Source: Aurantiacibacter spongiae
Lineage (GTDB): Bacteria; Pseudomonadota; Alphaproteobacteria; Sphingomonadales; Sphingomonadaceae
NCBI RefSeq assembly: GCF_003815535.1
Contig: NZ_RPFZ01000001.1
Coordinates: 1,674,001-1,738,000 of the forward strand
Direction: 5' to 3'
Length of the DNA: 64,000 nucleotides
The notes under the pieces were generated by a model, which saw nothing but the letters and a program-made list of their open reading frames with translations, was not told the DNA's origin and ran no database searches. This document shows positions 37,055-43,835 of this stretch, piece by piece (positions within the stretch are counted from its first letter, which is position 1; each line of letters begins with the position of its first letter). A program made the position numbers and the translations under genes.

Positions 37055-37444
37055 ATGCGCAAATGGCATCGCTGGCTCTCGCTCGTGTTCGGGATCGTGC
37101 TGGTTTTCGTAACCGTGACCGGGTTGCTGCACTACGTGGTCGCCTGGTGGCCCGCCGAGCCGCCCACCGCCGCCGCGCTGGCCGCGCGCGAGCCGCCCGC
37201 CGGATTCGTCTGCCCCGAAGGCTGGCGCTGCTCGCCGCCGCGGGGCAGGCCGGCACTCGGCATCGACCTTGGGTTTGTCCACCATCTCCATTCCGGCAGC
37301 GAGGGGGGCGTATGGGGCGAGATCGTGGTGATGCTTTCCGGCCTCGCGCTGCTGTTCTTCAGCGTTTCGGGCTTGTGGATGTATCTGCGCATGTGGCGCG
37401 CACGCCGCGCGAAGGGAAAGCGCCGCGGCCTGTTCTGGACCTAG
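37055..37444 (+). CDS. PepSY-associated membrane protein
   Basis: A 129-residue membrane protein. An N-terminal helix preceded by MRKWHRWLSLVFG, a periplasmic loop with two Cys (FVCPEGWRCSPP) and a second helix (IVVMLSGLALLFFSVSGLWMYLRMW) with a basic tail match the PepSY-TM family (PiuB-like), which contains iron-regulated inner-membrane proteins. At about 130 residues it is a short form with one PepSY-TM pair, versus 350-500 in full PiuB proteins. A Fur-like box lies just upstream, so iron regulation is likely. ATG at 37055. Confidence 0.78.
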   Translation: MRKWHRWLSLVFGIVLVFVTVTGLLHYVVAWWPAEPPTAAALAAREPPAGFVCPEGWRCSPPRGRPALGIDLGFVHHLHSGSEGGVWGEIVVMLSGLALLFFSVSGLWMYLRMWRARRAKGKRRGLFWT

Positions 37445-37500
37445 CGGCGGGGGTGCTGCGGTAATCGAACCTTAACCGTGCGCGCGTAACGGATAAGCCC

Positions 37501-37800
37501 ATGAGCAAGGCGCGCCCCACCGTTCCCACGCACCACGGCTATGGCGAGGTGCGCGTGTCGCGCTACTTCACGCTGTACCTCGCGCAGATCGCCTGGCTGG
37601 CGCTGGGCCTGTACCTCAATGCGATCGCCTACTGGCCCTCCACCTGCACGCCCGACAACATCATCGAAGCCTATGGCTGCTCGATGCGGCTGCCGGAAAA
37701 TGGCGGGTGGAGCGAGGCGGCGCTGCTCACCTGGATGTGGGCGACACCGATCCTTATCGCGCTGGAGATTTCGCGCCGCGTGGGCAAGAGCAAGGACTGA
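37501..37800 (+). CDS. Two-helix membrane protein of unknown function
   Basis: A 99-residue protein with two membrane helices (LYLAQIAWLALGLYLNAIAYW and AALLTWMWATPILIALEI) and two Cys in the loop between them (STCTPDNIIEAYGCSM) that could pair in the periplasm. The N terminus is basic and cytosolic. No family recognised. ATG at 37501. Convergent with the Ser/Gln-rich gene (31 bp). Confidence 0.6.
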   Translation: MSKARPTVPTHHGYGEVRVSRYFTLYLAQIAWLALGLYLNAIAYWPSTCTPDNIIEAYGCSMRLPENGGWSEAALLTWMWATPILIALEISRRVGKSKD

Positions 37801-37831
37801 AGGGCAGTCCTTGCCGCCGCCCCTTTGGGGG

Positions 37832-38446
37832 CTATTCCTTCAGCTTCTCCACGCGTTCCTCGGTCGCGCCGCCGTAGCCGCGCTCTTCCTCGTCTTCCTC
37901 GATCCTGTCGCTGGCGTCCGCGCTCCGATCGCGGCCCAGCCCCTTGTCGAGCGAGGAATCGTTTTGCGCCGCGGCCTGCGCCCGGCGTCTGTCCTCGTCG
38001 GCGGCGTCCTGGTGCATGTTGGTCGGGCTGTTGACCTCGTACTGGTCGTAGGTGGGTTTCGCCGCGCCGACATGGTTGTCCTTCGCCTGAGGCTGGTTGC
38101 CGGCGAGCGGACCTGTCTCGATATCGTTGTTGAGACCGGCACTGGCCTGAGGACGCGGCTCGCCATCTTGCGCTGCGGATGATGGCCCCTGCGACTGGCC
38201 CTGCGACTGTGACTGCGACTGCGAGCCCTGCGACTGCGACTGCGCGGACTGCTGCTTGGCCTGATCCATCATGTCGCCCTTGCGCACGGGCGGATGCTTC
38301 TGCTGGTCTCGCGGAGCGTGATCGGGTTCGCCGCTGGCCGTGCGGCGCGCCTCGTCCTCCTGCGGGCCGGTGCGCTTGATGCCGCCGGGCTCGTGCCCCG
38401 GCTTCAGGGTGACGTCGCGGCTGTCTTCGGGTTCGTATTCGCCCAT
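37832..38446 (-). CDS. Hydrophilic protein with Ser-Gln repeat tract
   Basis: A 204-residue, highly charged protein with no hydrophobic segment. The middle has a QSQSQGSQSQSQSQGQSQG tract, encoded by nearly perfect 6-base repeats at about 38196-38243. The N-terminal part is Glu/Asp/Arg-rich (DVTLKPGHEPGGIKRTGPQ) and the C terminus ends EERVEKLKE. Intrinsic disorder is likely. ATG at 38446 has an AGGAGG site. An exact EcfG-type promoter lies 34 bp upstream on the same strand, so the gene belongs to the stress set. Function unknown; desiccation-type hydrophilin is one speculative idea. Confidence 0.7.
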   Translation of the reverse strand: MGEYEPEDSRDVTLKPGHEPGGIKRTGPQEDEARRTASGEPDHAPRDQQKHPPVRKGDMMDQAKQQSAQSQSQGSQSQSQSQGQSQGPSSAAQDGEPRPQASAGLNNDIETGPLAGNQPQAKDNHVGAAKPTYDQYEVNSPTNMHQDAADEDRRRAQAAAQNDSSLDKGLGRDRSADASDRIEEDEEERGYGGATEERVEKLKE

Positions 38447-38479
38447 GATGGGCCTCCTTGTGTATCCTCTTGCAGCGTC

Positions 38480-38505
38480 AACGGCCCGTGCCCCCCGCGC
38501 GTTCC
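38480..38505 (-). promoter_or_regulatory. EcfG-type stress promoter, exact consensus
   Basis: On the minus strand GGAAC (38505-38501), 17 bp, CGTT (38483-38480), 34 bp before the ATG of the Ser/Gln-rich gene. Exact match to GGAAC-N17-CGTT. Confidence 0.72.
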
Positions 38506-38724
38506 GCCGGCAGGCTCCGCCCCGGGCGCGCCGGTGGCCGTTTCGGGCCGGGCCGTTGACCTGGGGCGACGGGTCGCCCCTCGCAGGCGGGCGAGGCGGT
38601 GTCGCTCATCCGACACAGGCCGCATGGCGTCTTATCCACGCCGAATCATCCCCTCTTGTCTCCAAAAGGCGCGCATGATTCACTATATGAGTCGCTCGCG
38701 TTCCGATGGGAGGAAGGCATCGCG

Positions 38725-38774
38725 CCACTATCGGTAGTGGCGTATCCTGCCCGGTCTTCCACAACATATTGATT
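38725..38774. promoter_or_regulatory. Pair of NrdR-like boxes upstream of nrdB
   Basis: Box 1 CCACTATCGGTAGTGG (38725-38740), with perfect 6-bp inverted arms, and box 2 CCACAACATATTGATT (38759-38774), core CAACATATTG fitting CwAtATaTwG. Start-to-start 34 bp, as before nrdA. Box 2 ends 21 bp before the nrdB ATG, so it probably overlaps or follows the transcription start. Confidence 0.68.
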
Positions 38775-38795
38775 TCAATCCGCCGGAGATTCCGC

Positions 38796-39860
38796 ATGTC
38801 CCTCCTCGAAGCCCGCAAGACCTACAAGCCGTTCGAATATCCGTGGGCCTACGAATTCTGGAAGCGCCAGCAGCAGATCCACTGGATGCCGGAAGAGGTG
38901 CCGCTGGGGGAGGATTGCCGCGACTGGGCGCAGAACCTGACCGATCATGAGCGCAACCTGCTCACCCAGATCTTCCGCTTCTTCACCCAGGCCGATGTCG
39001 AGGTGCAGGATTGCTACCACGAGAAATACGGCCGCGTGTTCAAGCCCACCGAGGTCAAGATGATGCTGGCCGCGTTCAGCAACATGGAGACGGTGCACAT
39101 CGCCGCCTATTCGCATCTGCTCGACACGATCGGCATGCCCGAGAGCGAATACGGCATGTTCCTCGAATATGCGGAGATGAAGGACAAGCACGACTATCTT
39201 CAGGATTTCGGTGTCGAGACGGACGAGGACATCGCCCGCACGCTCGCCATGTTCGGCGGCTTCACCGAAGGGCTGCAGCTGTTCGCCAGCTTCGCCATGC
39301 TGATGAACTTCCCGCGCTTCAACAAGATGAAGGGGATGGGCCAGATCGTCAGCTGGTCGGTGCGCGACGAATCGCTGCACTGCGAAGGCATCACCCGCCT
39401 GTTCCACGCCTTCACCAGGGAACGCGACTGCCTGACCAAGGCGGTGAAGGAAGACATCATGGACATGTGCCAGAAGACCGTCCGGCTGGAGGACGCCTTC
39501 ATCGACCTGGCCTTCGAGCAGGGGCCCGTGCCCGGCATGACGGCGAAGGAGATCAAGAAGTACATCCGCTACATCGCCGACTGGCGGCTGTCGCAGCTGG
39601 GCCTGCCCAGCATCTACATGGTCGAGGACCACCCGCTGCCCTGGCTCGCGCCGCTGCTGAACGGCGTGGAGCACGCCAACTTCTTCGAAACCCGCGCCAC
39701 CGAATATTCCAAGGGCGCCACGCGCGGCAACTGGCAGGACGTGTGGTCCAGCTTCGACAAGCGCCAGAAAGCCAAGGCCGCGAACGAGGAAGAGTCCGAG
39801 GACGACGCCCCCGGCCTGTTCGGCGAAAGCAAGGATGGCGGGGTGCAGGCGGCGGAATGA
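38796..39860 (+). CDS. nrdB: Ribonucleoside-diphosphate reductase, class Ia beta subunit
   Basis: Supplies the tyrosyl radical for NrdA from a di-iron centre. In 354 residues the metal ligands are visible: Asp67 (QADVEVQD), Glu98 and His101 (SNMETVHIAAYSH), and Glu/His in VRDESLHCEG; the radical Tyr is Tyr105. The C terminus is acidic and ends in a short flexible tail for docking to NrdA. The protein has no ATP-cone, so with NrdA also lacking one this reductase has no obvious overall activity switch. ATG at 38796. The stop overlaps the start of the foreign gene as ATGA. Confidence 0.95.
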   Translation: MSLLEARKTYKPFEYPWAYEFWKRQQQIHWMPEEVPLGEDCRDWAQNLTDHERNLLTQIFRFFTQADVEVQDCYHEKYGRVFKPTEVKMMLAAFSNMETVHIAAYSHLLDTIGMPESEYGMFLEYAEMKDKHDYLQDFGVETDEDIARTLAMFGGFTEGLQLFASFAMLMNFPRFNKMKGMGQIVSWSVRDESLHCEGITRLFHAFTRERDCLTKAVKEDIMDMCQKTVRLEDAFIDLAFEQGPVPGMTAKEIKKYIRYIADWRLSQLGLPSIYMVEDHPLPWLAPLLNGVEHANFFETRATEYSKGATRGNWQDVWSSFDKRQKAKAANEEESEDDAPGLFGESKDGGVQAAE

Positions 39861-40897
39861 GCCGGACTACTAAACCCACGGTCACTTTCATTCAGCAGAA
39901 GGGTCCGGTCGATGAGTACGGCCGGGCACTCTATGCGATTTCACGATCAGTTCTTCGCGCGCTAATAGATTCGCTCTCAAATGAAGACCTGACAGATTTT
40001 AATACGCCAATAGAAGATGTAACTCTTCGGCAATTAGCTAAGATCGCCCGCGTCGATCTCGATAAGGGTATGCGCGGCGATGGATTTGAATGGGCGGTTC
40101 ATGAAGCGTTGTTAGGTAGTGAGCCGACGGTTTGTGAGATGGTCTATCGCGCAATGAAGCGAGCGGCCCCAAAATTACGCGATGAAGCTCCAACCTCATT
40201 GATGTTTGGTCAAGAGCGAGCAAAATATTTGGGTTTCATGGATGCGACAATTGACCAAGCAGGAGGAGATGAAGCACTGCTGTTGCCGACAGGCAGTGGA
40301 CGCCCATTTCGCTTCGCAAATTACATACCGACGGCGGCGCAAGGCTTTAGAGCAGAGGACCATCTACCAGATCGAATCAAGAAAGTTTGGAAAACCGACC
40401 TCTTCTTATCTACCGAAGATGACTCCCGGCATTTGGCTGCGACGGTCAAAAGCAATTTCGGTCTCTTAGAGGGCGGCAACGGCTTGAGAGTGGCAATTGT
40501 CCCGGAGTCTACACATCCTAGCAACCAATCAGGCGTATATTTTGACCAGAAGTCTAAGCTTTGGGTCGCTAGTCTAGCTGATCCTAATGGCTTTATGGGC
40601 CTCTTTAACGATGGTTACCACGCCGTCATGCGCGCCCTTTGCTCGATCGGTAAGCAGCCTAAGCCACCATACTTCGTGAAACCAAGTGCCAAGGCGCAGA
40701 AAGTGCAAGATCAACTCGAAAAATTTGCCGGAGCTGAAGTTTTAGAAGTCGAAGCTGCCTTAGATGAAGCTGCACAACAGAACCTCGTTGGAGTTGAAAA
40801 AGCACTAGTGGGTGTAAACGCTCCGAATTGGCTTCGGATGAAAACACTGGCTCCAAAGATCATTAGCCCGAAGCCTAGTTTCGTTCGGCTGGATTGA
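39857..40897 (+). CDS. Low-GC foreign gene, putative restriction-like nuclease
   Basis: A 346-residue protein from a gene whose base composition differs sharply from its surroundings: sampled 60-base lines have 37%, 43% and 55% G+C against about 65% in neighbours, with many A/T-ending codons. ATG at 39857 overlaps the nrdB stop. Possible PD-(D/E)XK-like elements are GDGFEWAVHEALL (about 75-87, Glu in first helix), KTDLFLS and then HLAATVKSNFG with Lys, in the order Glu-Asp-x-K. This nuclease assignment is inferred from residue pattern, not from a recognised family. No methyltransferase or other defence gene is adjacent. A helical C-terminal part follows. Confidence 0.6.
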   Translation: MSRTTKPTVTFIQQKGPVDEYGRALYAISRSVLRALIDSLSNEDLTDFNTPIEDVTLRQLAKIARVDLDKGMRGDGFEWAVHEALLGSEPTVCEMVYRAMKRAAPKLRDEAPTSLMFGQERAKYLGFMDATIDQAGGDEALLLPTGSGRPFRFANYIPTAAQGFRAEDHLPDRIKKVWKTDLFLSTEDDSRHLAATVKSNFGLLEGGNGLRVAIVPESTHPSNQSGVYFDQKSKLWVASLADPNGFMGLFNDGYHAVMRALCSIGKQPKPPYFVKPSAKAQKVQDQLEKFAGAEVLEVEAALDEAAQQNLVGVEKALVGVNAPNWLRMKTLAPKIISPKPSFVRLD

Positions 40898-41039
40898 AGG
40901 CCAGACAACGACGTTTCATATAGGTTTTTGAAAGCAGTCCGGCTGTTTTGTCGGTTGCCAAACTTGACCCACCTCAAATACCCCCGCCGCAACCCGCGCT
41001 AGTCTCCTTCCAACGCCAGCCCTGGAAGGACCAAGCGCA

Positions 41040-41294
41040 ATGTCGCAGCACACCCCGAACGAACTCACGCAGATATTCCGTCGCGATCACGATCTGATCA
41101 CACGGCTCAAGCAGGAGGACGCGCATTACGCGCGGCTGGCGGACGAATATCACGCGGTCAATCGCGAGGTGCACCGGATCGAGGCCGAGGTCGAGGCCGC
41201 CAGTTACGAGCGGACCGAGGCGCTTAAGAAGCCGCGGCTTGCGCTCGGCGCTCCAGTATGCGTTCTCGTCTGGACGCTTCCATCCGGCCGCTGA
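41040..41294 (+). CDS. DUF465 (YdcH-like) protein with divergent C terminus
   Basis: An 84-residue, coiled-coil protein. Residues 1-65 match DUF465: HTPNELTQIFRRDHDLITRLK, DAHYARLADEYHAVNREVHRIE, then ERTEALKKPRLAL. In family members this is followed by a few charged residues (KDEI) and the end. Here it runs into APVCVLVWTLPSGR, which is out of character. The change happens at a perfect palindrome AAGCCGCGGCTT (41229-41240), so a frameshift or small inversion is possible. ATG at 41040. Function of DUF465 unknown. Confidence 0.75.
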   Translation: MSQHTPNELTQIFRRDHDLITRLKQEDAHYARLADEYHAVNREVHRIEAEVEAASYERTEALKKPRLALGAPVCVLVWTLPSGR

Positions 41295-41443
41295 GCCGTC
41301 CGCCCGGCCTTTTTCCATCGCCAAACTAAATCCTTGTTAAGTCTCGGAACGGGCGGCGATGCCATTCCTTGATTCTGCATAGAGCCACGCAGCCGGCGTA
41401 CAGGGCGTCGATGCGCGGTGGCTCCAATGCGAAAGGATGGCTG

Positions 41444-41986
41444 ATGGCCGAAATCCCAGTAGAAAAGAAATCGTCCTCGTCATGGTTGTGGTGGCTGTTG
41501 CTGCTGCTCGGCGTGATCGCGCTCGTCTGGTGGCTGATCGCTGCGAACGACGATGACGATGTCGAGACGGCGGTTAACGACGATGTCGCGACGCAGACCG
41601 CGCCCGCCGACGGCGCGATGGCCGATGGCGACATGCAGGCCAATGCCGCGGGCCAGACCACGCTGACCGGCCTTGCCGGCCTCGCCAATCTCGGCACGAT
41701 GATCGGGCAGGACGTCGAACTGACCGGCGTTCCCGTCAACGAGGTCGTGAGCGACGAGGGCTTCACCGTGGGCGAAGGCGCGAACGAGACGCTCGTCATG
41801 TTCGACGAAGCGTATACGCCGAACACCCCAATGGAAGGCGGCGTGGACGTCAATCCCGGCTCCAACGTCACCATCACCGGCACCGTGCGCGATTTCCCCG
41901 GCGATCTGCCCGAAAGCGTGACGCGCGAAGTCGATACCGACGCCGCCGCGATGATCTTCGCGCGTGAAGTCCGCACGGTCCAGTAA
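41444..41986 (+). CDS. Single-pass membrane protein with acidic periplasmic domain
   Basis: A 180-residue protein: short basic N terminus, a Trp/Leu-rich membrane helix (SWLWWLLLLLGVIALVWWLIA, about 13-33), an Asp-rich linker (ANDDDDVETAVNDDV), then a beta-rich domain with QDVELTGVPVNEVVSDEGFTVGEG and SNVTITGTVRDFPGDL, which looks like an OB-type or BON-like fold. ATG at 41444 with AAGGA 6 bases before. It is followed after 11 bp by a PRC-barrel gene, probably in one operon. Family not recognised. Confidence 0.68.
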   Translation: MAEIPVEKKSSSSWLWWLLLLLGVIALVWWLIAANDDDDVETAVNDDVATQTAPADGAMADGDMQANAAGQTTLTGLAGLANLGTMIGQDVELTGVPVNEVVSDEGFTVGEGANETLVMFDEAYTPNTPMEGGVDVNPGSNVTITGTVRDFPGDLPESVTREVDTDAAAMIFAREVRTVQ

Positions 41987-41997
41987 GGAAGACAGAC

Positions 41998-42285
41998 ATG
42001 AAACATGACGACAGGTTCGGCGAACTCGATTCGCTCGACAAATGGCAGCTCGAAAACGAGGACCAGGACATTCGCGGCTATCCCGTGCGCTCCGCCACCG
42101 GAGAGGAATATGGCAAGGTCGACGACATGCTGGTCGACAAGGAAGCCAGGCATGTCCTAGCCGTGCGGCTGAACGACGGGCGCACGGTTCCGGCCGAGCA
42201 TCTCGACATTCGCGACGATCACGTGATCTATACAGAGGATCGCGCCGCCTCGGACGTGAACTACACCCGCGTGCGCGCTCGCTGA
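41998..42285 (+). CDS. PRC-barrel domain protein
   Basis: A 95-residue cytosolic protein with one PRC-barrel: IRGYPVRSATGEEYGKVDDMLVD, then ARHVLAVRLNDGRTVPAEHLDI and DDHVIYTED. PRC-barrels occur in photosynthetic reaction centre H subunit and in RNA-processing and stress proteins; single-domain copies are common in sphingomonads and often linked to stress. ATG at 41998 has AAGGAAG 7 bases upstream. It follows the membrane protein gene closely and ends before a hairpin terminator. Confidence 0.85.
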   Translation: MKHDDRFGELDSLDKWQLENEDQDIRGYPVRSATGEEYGKVDDMLVDKEARHVLAVRLNDGRTVPAEHLDIRDDHVIYTEDRAASDVNYTRVRAR

Positions 42286-42310
42286 GGCCACGCATCGCGC
42301 AAAGCGAGCG

Positions 42311-42340
42311 AAGGGGCGGCGGAGCGATCCGGCGCCCCTT
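42311..42340 (+). terminator. Terminator after the PRC-barrel gene
   Basis: Outer stem AAGGGGCG with CGCCCCTT, and an inner CGG/CCG pair around AGCGAT, followed by TCGCG. It lies 26 bp past the PRC-barrel stop. The T-run is short. Confidence 0.6.
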
Positions 42341-42431
42341 TCGCGTGGCGCCCCTTCCCCGGCGGGCCTTGCCAACCGGGGCGCGGGGCGGCACATCTGC
42401 GCCCAGCACCCCCAACCGGAGTTAACCGACC

Positions 42432-42707
42432 ATGATTGTCCCCGCAGCCCGCCACGCCCTTCCCCTCGCCGCGCTGCTGGCGCTTGCCGCATGCGGCTCC
42501 CCCGAACCGGCGGACGACGGTGCCGAGACGGTTGGCGCCGGCGCGGTCGACGTCGGCTCCGGCTCGACGATCGAGACGCGCGAGGTCGATCCGAACGAGA
42601 TCCCGGTCGATGTGCCCGATGCCGAAATGACCGAGGTGCCGATGGACGAAATCACCCCGCCCGCCGACGCAACCACCACGCAGACCCCTCCGCCGCCCGC
42701 CGAGTAG
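42432..42707 (+). CDS. Small acidic lipoprotein
   Basis: A 91-residue protein with a lipoprotein signal (LAALLALAACGS, Cys at about 20). The mature part is Glu/Asp/Pro-rich and disordered, ending in TPPPPAE. No family recognised. ATG at 42432. It shares composition with the other small lipoproteins in this window. Confidence 0.6.
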   Translation: MIVPAARHALPLAALLALAACGSPEPADDGAETVGAGAVDVGSGSTIETREVDPNEIPVDVPDAEMTEVPMDEITPPADATTTQTPPPPAE

Positions 42708-43207
42708 GCCGGGAATGCCGCGCGGCGGCGCGCGGGCTTTCCTACATGCGCAGGACAGGGCAATTGCGGGCGATGACGTTCGCCCGATATTCCCTTCGCC
42801 AGTGACGAAAACGCCGCTCGCGCCTGTCAACTTCGTTTCGGGCCAGAAAAGTCAGCGCAGTCAAGCGCTTGTCAGCGCCGAGCGGCCTTGACGGCGTGTC
42901 AACTTCGCCAGGTTCGCGGTAGTCGGAGGCGCGGCTCAGCTGCGCGGGCTGGCGCGCCGGTCCTCGCCCGACCGGCGATCGGCGGTGCGCCGGCATTCAC
43001 CCTCGAACGGCAGGTCGGCCACTCGCCGGTCCTTGCCCGAACGGCGTCCGCCGCGGTCCACGGTCTCGTCCCTTGCGTCACGGTCGGCGGGCATGGCCGT
43101 CCCCCTAGATGGCGACCGCCCGCGGCGCGACCCATCGCCCGGCAGTCCAGTCGCCTTCGGGATAGGAGAAAATGGTTGGGATAGGGTTAAGCGGCGGGCG
43201 GCGGCGG
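42708..43207. other. Gene-free stretch containing repeat element copy A
   Basis: About 500 bp with no convincing gene; short open frames on both strands have no conserved features. It contains the direct-repeat element copy A (42802-42912) and GC-rich sequence. MarC is convergent at the right end. Confidence 0.5.
42825..42912. repeat. Intergenic element with terminal TGTCAACTTCG direct repeats, copy A
   Basis: Direct repeats at 42825-42835 and 42897-42907, start-to-start 72 bp. The second is extended to GTGTCAACTTCGCCAGG. Five bases after the first copy follows GGCC-A-GAAAA (42841-42850). Upstream, GTGACGAAAACG at 42802-42813 is shared with the other copy at 59.6 kb. Just before the second repeat TTGAC-GGCGT-GTCAA forms an inverted repeat. 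Confidence 0.65.
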
Positions 43208-43831
43208 TCAGGCCGCGAAACTGCCGCGCAGCCCGTCGATGACGTACTGCGCGGCGAGGGCGGCCAGCAACACGCCGAGCAGCCGGGTGATCACCGCCTC
43301 CACCTTGGCCCCGAACATGCGCATCAGGGGGCTGGCGGCAAGGAAGGCGAACAGCGTGAGAACCAGCACCAGCGCCAGCGCGGCCAGCACGGTCAGCGTG
43401 CCGACCAGCCCGTCCGCCGAGCCTTCGAGCAGCATGACGGAGGCGATGGCCCCCGGCCCGGCGAGCATCGGCATGGCCATGGGGAACACCGCGACATCCT
43501 CGATCGAGGGATCCTCGCGTACCTTGTCCGCGCGGTTTTCCCGCCGCTCCGTCCGTTTCTCGAACACCATGTCGAGCGCGATGAGGAACAGCATGATGCC
43601 GCCCGCCGTGCGGAAGGCGTCGAGCTCGATATGCATGGCCGCCAGCAGATCGGCGCCGAACAGCGCGAAACCCAGCAGGATGGCGCCCGCGATCAACACC
43701 GCGCGCAGCGCCATCGACCGGCGCATCGCCGGCGAGTGCTGCGCCGTGAGGCCGGCATAGATGGGCGCGCAGCCGGGCGGATCGATCACCACGAACAGGG
43801 TGACGAAGGCGGACAGGAACAGCTCGACCAT
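43208..43831 (-). CDS. MarC-family membrane protein
   Basis: A 207-residue, six-helix inner-membrane protein of the UPF0056/MarC family, starting LFLSAFVTLFVVIDPPGCAP, then FRTAGGIMLFLIALDMVF and AVFPMAMPMLAGPGAIA. The biological role is not established; despite the name MarC does not confer drug resistance. ATG at 43831, 4 bp after the upstream lipoprotein gene stop (43836), so the two are probably cotranscribed. Confidence 0.9.
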   Translation of the reverse strand: MVELFLSAFVTLFVVIDPPGCAPIYAGLTAQHSPAMRRSMALRAVLIAGAILLGFALFGADLLAAMHIELDAFRTAGGIMLFLIALDMVFEKRTERRENRADKVREDPSIEDVAVFPMAMPMLAGPGAIASVMLLEGSADGLVGTLTVLAALALVLVLTLFAFLAASPLMRMFGAKVEAVITRLLGVLLAALAAQYVIDGLRGSFAA

Positions 43832-43835
43832 CGCT

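Larger units (their letters stand above)
38447..38795. other. Intergenic region between the Ser/Gln-rich gene and nrdB
   Basis: About 350 bp without a gene. It holds, from left to right: the minus-strand EcfG-type promoter (38480-38505), a GC-rich stretch, an AT-richer stretch with CACTATATGAG (38681-38691), and the two NrdR-like boxes just before nrdB. Confidence 0.6.

Noticed and set aside
41346-41370. EcfG-type promoter before the acidic membrane protein gene (GGAAC at 41346)
   Set aside because: No CGTT-like -10 at 16 or 17 bp; the sequence there is CCTT.
42888-43184. Short open frames in the gene-free stretch after the small lipoprotein
   Set aside because: No ribosome site, Arg/Pro/Gly-rich shadow composition on both strands.
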